Origin: Rhinopithecus roxellana
Taxonomy: Eukaryota; Chordata; Mammalia; Primates; Cercopithecidae
Assembly (NCBI RefSeq): GCF_007565055.1
Contig: NC_044558.1
Location: 125,910,235 to 125,974,234 of the forward strand
Reading direction: 5' to 3'
Length of the DNA stretch: 64,000 nucleotides
Shown here: in pieces, positions 58,253 through 64,000 of the stretch
How the letters are laid out: every line of letters begins with the position of its first letter
Position numbering within the stretch: the first letter of the stretch is position 1
Notes under the pieces: model-generated
The model's input: the letters and a program-made list of their open reading frames with translations, nothing else
Told to the model about the DNA's origin: nothing
Database searches by the model: none
Program-made: the position numbers and the translations under genes

Positions 58253-59290
58253 TTTGACTGCTCCTTTAAAGTAGGCTTTTCTTTGGGGTTTTTTAGATTG
58301 CCTACTTTAGCAGCATATATTTCATGCCTAGAATATATGAGGTAAAAAAGAAAACCCAGAAAAGTCACCTCCATGCTGTTACTTGAGTCCTGACATCCCT
58401 AGGTAGTCTGTCTTCTTTATGCCTGTCAGAGTCACCTTATGTTTGCTTTGTATATAATTTCCAGAGTTCTTAATATACTCAGTGGGAGGAACAAGGAAAA
58501 ATGAGCCTACTTCATCTTCCCAGAATCAGAAGTTTCACTCACAAAATTTTGCCTCCAACCTAAATCTTTTCTTCATGGTCCAGAAATGAGTATCCTCATT
58601 TTAATCTGCATTTGTATGTCTCAAAGTTACCTCAAATATAACTTAAGCTCAAGGCTGAGCCACCTCCGAATGTTGCACTGCAGTCTTCCTGCTACACAAG
58701 GGAAAAAGTTAAAGTTCTTCTTGGCACCTCTTCTCCTTCCCATTCTAATTGTCATGAAACCCAATTTATTTTTTTTTCTCTGAAATATGCTTTAAGTCTT
58801 CCCTCTTCTCTGTTATCTGTATGCCACAACTCTAATCTAAGCTATTATCATATCTGGTCAAAATTTTTTGCAAAAGTCTCTTGTCTGATCTCCTCGTATA
58901 CACCCTCCCTGTTCCAAACCCTTCTCTGTATTGTGGAGTAATCTTTTCAAAACATTATTGTTCTTATTTAATAAATTGATATTGCTTTTAGAACAATTGA
59001 TTTTTAAAAATCTTTCACCTCACTTACGAGCCTTGCACAAATCTATTATAGAAGCTCAGTATTTGTTGATAAATAACTGTAGTGTATATCTCCCTGATTA
59101 CACTCAATTCACCTAATATACAGAAACATACCCTAAAACTCTATGTTTCTTCAGTTCAGTGGTGATCTGCAAATGCTTAATAATGATGATCTTGGTATTC
59201 CAATGACTATACAAGGAGATTTTATATACAGTATGGCTAGAAGGAAAACACGTGAAAGTAATAAACAGCAAACTATTAATTGTCCTGATA

Positions 59291-59313
59291 TTTCTTTTTT
59301 TTCTTTCTTTCTT

Positions 59314-59359
<46 letters not shown>

Positions 59360-59640
59360 AGACAGAGCCTTGCTTTGTCTCCCAGACTGGAGTGCAGTGG
59401 CACAATCTCAGCTCACTGCAACCTCCGCCTCCCAGGTTCAAGCAATTCTTGTGCCTCAGCCTCTCGAGTAGCTGGGATTACAGGTGTGTGCCACTGTGCC
59501 TGGATAATTTTTGTATTTTTTGTAGAGATAGGGTTTCACCATGTTGCTCAGACTGGCCTCGAGCTCCTGGCCTCAGGTAATCCACCCCCCTCAGCCTCCC
59601 AAAATGCTGGGATTACAGGTGTGAGCCACCATGCCCAGAC
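59291..59640 (-). mobile_element. Alu SINE (AluS-like) with very long A-tail
   Basis: GAGACAGAGCCTTGCTTTGT to GTGTGAGCCACCATGCCCAG. On the + strand the tail is a 43-base uninterrupted T run (59316-59358) preceded by (CTTT)n. Open frames through it give poly-Phe or poly-Lys only and are not genes. Confidence 0.95.
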
Positions 59641-61439
59641 TCTTGCTATTTCTTATATTAAGTGAATTTATTTGTCTGCTTAATAATTATCTGTAATATA
59701 AATGTTCTTACATTTCTAAGTATATATACATTTTTAAACCACCAACTCACTTCTCACCCCTATTGGAAATCTGTAAAATATTCAGTCTCTGCATTTAAAA
59801 AATAATAATAACTTCAGGGAAAAATGGTCATAAGTTAATGAAAATATTAACTTTGACAACAAAAATGACAGAATCATTACAAATATGTTTGTACTTATGA
59901 CCTTCCCAAATAAATGTCGAAGTGTCACAAGCTCTTCTCTATATGAGCTATGTTTATTTATTGTTGTATTCATTGCATGTAAGAGAATAACGTCAAAACA
60001 TTGTTTCCGATGTTAAGACTATATAAAAGGAAGGTGGACTACTTCCTCTGCTCTTGAAAATCATACGGGTCATTTGGATTAAAAAAAGAGAGAGAGAGAC
60101 TTCTTACTCTGACAAGGGTTGGGTTAATTGGAGAAGACTTGTAAGACAAGATTTTTGGTCCTGACCTCTAAATCGGTTTTAGAACATCAGGTGAGAAAGA
60201 AAGAGATTAAAAAAAAAAAAAAAGAAAGAAACTAGTAGTTACAATATGAGTAAAAGATACAGAAGCAAGAACGGGGGGACTTCGGTAAGCAAAGGTAAAA
60301 CCATTAATCTAGAAAAAAAACAAAAGATAGGATAGTCACAACAAGAAATATCTATAACTTATTTATATAGCTATAAATAAGAGATTTTCAATATATAATT
60401 CAAAATGTAATCACGGTACAGACCATGAGAGATCAAATAGTTTAGAATATTCCCTTTTGTCACAACCAATTTATACCTCAGATTTATAAGTAATGCTTAA
60501 ATTTCAGAGATAAACTGCAACACTTAATTCTATAATGTGGGAATAGGTTTACATTTCAGTGCACTGATAAATTACATCCTAACTGAAGTTTCTACATCTT
60601 ATAGGAATAGATGGGATTTTTTTGCACATGTGAGGTTTCTTTTCATTTATACACAAGTTTAGGGTAATTCTGAGATTTAAAAAGAAAATGCTCAGAAGCG
60701 AGTCATGAAAATCATTCAGAAAAGATACAGCATTTTATTTTGTTGGATCCACTGAAAATTTAGACTATGATAATGTTTAAACACAACTGAAATTTGTTTC
60801 TTTAATATCACTTTATATTTTATTTAATTTGTATATGTTTCTCTTGTGTATTTAACTTTCTGTTATGGTGTTTCCGTATCTGATTTCTAATAATGGTGAC
60901 CATGGACAAAGGAAGTGTGTTATCTCATGAACTTGAGCATAACTACAGAAACCTTCCAAGATAAATTAATTTGATCCACCATAATTCTCCTTATGGAAAA
61001 GAGAAAAGTATATTCATCATATTAGTACAAAAAGTTTCAGGAAGGTGTAAAAATTAATACTCTTCTAAAAGTATTTCCAAAGTTCTACTCAATATAGTAA
61101 ACACAGCATAGACAGTGGAAAAACTATTAGAAAACTATTACATATAAAATTAAAATTTTTTCTGATTATGAAAATCTATGATATTACTAAAACTCTACTA
61201 AAATGATGGCAATAGTGATGAATGAGTGAGTGATATATAAAAAATGCTATCAAATTCAATGATCCACTTATGGGTTTATGTAGCAAGAGAGGTTACATGG
61301 AGTAACACAGAGTAAATTAAACCTTGGAATAAGGGTGAGATTTTACTGATAGATTTTTGAAGAGACAATGAAATTTAGTGATAACAAGGTTCAGCTACAA
61401 GGACACTTGGCTGTTTGCAGACAATACTATTTAAAATTT

Positions 61440-61680
61440 GGTGAGTGCTTACTACATGCTAGGCTATGTTCTAAACACTTGCATGTGCTATGACCCATTT
61501 GATTCTCTCAACAAGATCAAGAGTCAAGTGCTCTCATCTCCATTTTACAAAGAAGGAGATTGCAGCATGGAGAGAATAAGTCACCCAGAGTCATAGAACT
61601 ACTATAGTAAGTGGTGGAGCCATGATTTGAAACCTGGTTAACAAGCCCACAGTCTGTGCCTCTGCAGGAGCCTCTCTCTA
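61440..61680 (-). mobile_element. MIR SINE fragment
   Basis: 'TACTACATGCTAGGCTATGTTCTAAACACTTGCATG', 'CTCATCTCCATTTTACAAAGAAGGAGATTGCAGCATGGAGAG', 'AGTAAGTGGTGGAGCCATGATTTGAAACC' is a well-preserved reverse-complement MIR. Confidence 0.88.
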
Positions 61681-61699
61681 GTGTGAGCAATTCACAAAT

Positions 61700-61840
61700 G
61701 TGCCACCCTCCCTATGTGTCAGTTATTTATGTACATGTACATTTCCTAAGTTAATCGTCACAGCAATTCCAAGAGTTAGGTGGTTTAGAGATGAAGAATC
61801 GAGACATAGCAGGACCAGAATTAGAACCCATGCTATATCT
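61700..61840 (-). mobile_element. Second MIR-like fragment
   Basis: 'GTCACAGCAATTCCAAGAGTTAGGTGG...GAGATGAAGAATCGAGACATAGC...GACCAGAATTAGAACCCATG' repeats the same MIR order in shorter form directly after the previous copy. Confidence 0.6.
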
Positions 61841-62590
61841 TATCTCATGTTTTCAATATCTCTTCTTCCAGCTGGGCTAAAGTCAAGAACTTATTAAATA
61901 ATTCATAGAAAATAGGTTGGATAAGTCAATGAAGGCCAAATAAAAAAGGATTTTGAACCAGAATTTTAAAATTTAGACATGATACTTTAGACATAGTCCT
62001 CAGTGTATGTATGTGCTCAATAAATTTTGTTGAAGAAATGAATGAATATAAACAGAAGTGAAGGTACTGGTATTCTAGCCTTTCCTCCAGGCATTGTGGT
62101 AGCATGGATTACAAAATAAATTTTCTAAATAAAATAATGATAGCTAAAAACTAGGGTGTTTTTTTTTATACATTTTGCCTGCAATTAGACTCCACTGTCC
62201 CAAACCTGCCACAAATTGGTGAAGTTATAGCTTTCTGATATAAATATCCGTACTACTGAAAGGTTTCATTAACTGTCAGATTAGTGAAATTTTTCACTCC
62301 ATTGTATTTTTACTAAAGTAGCTAAGCATAGCAACAAAAAGAAAACAACTATGTTTTATTATTTAAAAAAATAAGAGTTTCCTTCAATAATCCATGAATT
62401 TTTAAAATGCTACTTGGTCTAACCCTTCACCAAATTGGTGTTAAATTGGCCTAAGGTATTAAAACTCTATGTTCTTATTCAATGAGTGATAATTCCTCAA
62501 ACAGGGACGTTTCCAGTCCTCTCTCTGCTATTCTCTGTTACAATTGCTAATACTTCATCTCAGGCCTATCCATATCTTAAATGACATGAT

Positions 62591-62609
62591 AAAAAAAAAA
62601 AAAAAAAAA
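62591..62609. repeat. poly-A run
   Basis: A tract of about 19 bases; no retroposed body recognised. Confidence 0.8.
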
Positions 62610-63289
62610 CGAACAAAGGTAGAGAACATGGGACCATCTTCTCTCTGGTCTTTTGTTTTCTTATTTTTCCATCCTTAGACTACAGTGGTCAGTATGACTT
62701 ACATAATAACATGGTCTACTCATATTCTTCCTTTCTGATCAGCAGTTTTACTGGGTCTAGTGTGAAATAAAATATAGCTACCTTTTTTCCCTTTCACTAA
62801 GCAGATGCCAGTGAATTAGTAACATCTGCTTTTTTCTTAGCTTTTACCAGAAACTTTTTTCCTAAAGGGTCATCATTTAAGGCAATTTTTTTAATACTAT
62901 AAGGTCAAACACATCTGTTTGATCATATCAAAATTTAGCAGAAAATGTATTTTTTATAGACTCCATAAATATCACCTTCACTCTGAATTGGCCTTTATGA
63001 TACTTTTAATGAATAATATTCCCCTCCACATGTAATTTAGAATTAAACATTTCAGACAATATAGTTGACATTGTAAAATATCTTATCCTTTTCTCGCTAT
63101 TGCAGCCCAGTTATTCAAAGCCTACAATTATGCAGTTTCTCAAGCTGTCTCACAATGAAGGAAATGTATCTATTACAGTAGAGAAAAAAAAAAACAAGAA
63201 AATTCAAATGAAAATAAGTCGTTATAACTGCTGATTTAACCTGACAAACTATTTTCCTTTGAATGATTGCTACTGCTTTTGGTTTATAG

Positions 63290-63446
63290 GGACCGAGCTC
63301 CTTTCATTTTTACTTCAGAGATGGAATACTTTATTACAGAGGGTGGGAAAAACCCACAGCATTTCCAAGATTTTGTGGAACTTTGCTGTCGTGCTTATAA
63401 TATTATCAGAAAGCACAGCCAACTGCTCTTGAACCTGCTAGAAATG
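63290..63446 (+). CDS. PIK3C2G: PIK3C2G exon: end of activation loop and C-lobe helices
   Basis: A 157-bp exon between GGTTTATAG and GTAAGT. One base completes the split Arg codon, then come 52 codons ending in phase 0. It encodes DRAPFIFTSEMEYFITEGGK, then NPQHFQDFVELCCRAYNIIR and KHSQLLLNLLEM. 'R-D-R-A-P-F-I-F-T' is the end of the class II activation loop, and the rest forms C-lobe helices common to PI3Ks. The kinase domain end and the PX and C2 domains typical of class II enzymes must be encoded further downstream. An open frame that begins upstream in the intron (63267) is read-through, not an alternative start. Confidence 0.97.
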
Positions 63447-64000
63447 GTAAGTCCCTTGGGAAAAAAAAAAAAATAATAAGTAATAATAAGCTTCATTTAT
63501 GCCTGTGCTTCAGTAGTCTATTTTTACTAATGGCTTGGAGTTCCCCAAGGAGCTATTCAGAAGAAAAAGGAATGAGCAAACTAAGAGTACCATTGTACAG
63601 CTTATAAACATATTCCTGAATAATTTAATGTATTCATTCATAGTTATTGTCTCAAACATTCCTATTCATATCAATATTGATGCATGTAAGGGTTATCCCA
63701 CTATATTTTGACTAATGTTCAAGGACAGTCATTTTAAAAATAACGCTTTCAGTCATATTGGGCATTAGGATCTTTCAAAAATGCCTTATATATATTATCT
63801 CACTTATATATCATGACAACCTAATGTAGAGCAGGCAAGAATTGTCCCTGGCTCTCCATTCCAAACTCCACCTTTGATCACTTGCCAATTTCCCACATTA
63901 AGAAACTGAGGGTCAGAATTGGAAAGTGAGTTGCTAGCAACTCAACTTTTAGTGGTATGCATTACATGTACTGAGTCATGGTCCTACACACTCTCTTGTG
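63447..64000 (+). other. PIK3C2G: PIK3C2G intron, 5' part
   Basis: Begins with the donor GTAAGT and runs off the window. A degenerate MIR-like stretch may lie near 63770-63940 ('AAACTGAGG-TCAGA' type sequence). Nothing else is seen. Confidence 0.85.

Larger units (their letters stand above)
30801..63289 (+). other. PIK3C2G: PIK3C2G large intron (32.5 kb)
   Basis: Runs from GT at 30801 to AG at 63288-63289 and interrupts the activation-loop arginine codon. The flanking exons join as an uninterrupted kinase peptide, so no constitutive exon seems to be missing. It is filled with L2-like DNA, six Alus, a block of antisense L1s, a TTAA-flanked inverted-repeat element, a CpG-rich LTR, an MST-type LTR and MIRs. 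Unassigned stretches (33.0-34.0, 50.8-54.2, 58.1-59.3, 59.65-61.4 and 61.85-63.28 kb) are AT-rich with no recognisable gene. Confidence 0.88.

Noticed and set aside
59113..59665. Open frames of 96-145 codons
   Set aside because: They consist of the poly-T run (poly-Phe/poly-Lys) and antisense Alu; not coding.
1..64000. CRISPR arrays, operons, integrases or other prokaryotic systems
   Set aside because: Composition, spliced gene structure and Alu/L1 content are those of a primate nuclear genome; no such elements were found.

Overview
This window is primate nuclear DNA, about 64 kb of introns and seven coding exons of one gene on the + strand. The gene is recognised as PIK3C2G, which encodes the gamma isoform of class II phosphoinositide 3-kinase. 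Many Alu copies (including one AluY type), L1 elements of primate-type subfamilies, MaLR LTRs and MIR/L2 fragments place it in a primate, most likely a catarrhine. A CpG-rich, little-decayed LTR at 50.07-50.53 kb does not look like HERV-K, the only ERV family with very recent human insertions. Together with a few exon residues that seem to differ from my memory of human PIK3C2G, it hints at a non-human catarrhine. That is an inference and was not checked.

Layout. 1-14776 is upstream intron with a MIR, L2-like DNA, an MLT1 LTR, two Alus next to microsatellites, and an ERV LTR interrupted by an Alu. 14777-30800 holds six exons (181, 108, 93, 130, 137 and 170 bp) encoding the end of the helical domain and most of the lipid kinase domain, including the ATP-site lysine, the DRHNDN catalytic loop and the DFG start of the activation loop. 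The introns between them contain a short tandem duplication, two large inverted repeats, a decayed C2H2 zinc-finger pseudogene (19.5-20.2 kb), an antisense L1 3' fragment and an antisense MST-type LTR. 30801-63289 is one intron of 32.5 kb dominated by about 13 kb of stacked antisense L1 (36.1-49.3 kb), with many Alus, a 130-bp TTAA-flanked inverted-repeat element, the CpG-rich LTR inside an Alu, an MST-type LTR and an older L1 fragment. 63290-63446 is the seventh exon, which completes the activation loop.

The seven exons join in phase into one open frame of 976 nt (phases 0, 0, 0, 1, 0, 2 and 0 at their ends) with canonical AG/GT borders, so the gene looks functional. The codons upstream of the first exon and downstream of the last are outside the window. 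No promoter of the host gene, tRNA, snRNA, CRISPR or prokaryotic feature was seen, and nothing looks like a new biological system. The most notable items are the CpG-rich LTR, the two large inverted repeats, the zinc-finger pseudogene and the nested L1 block.
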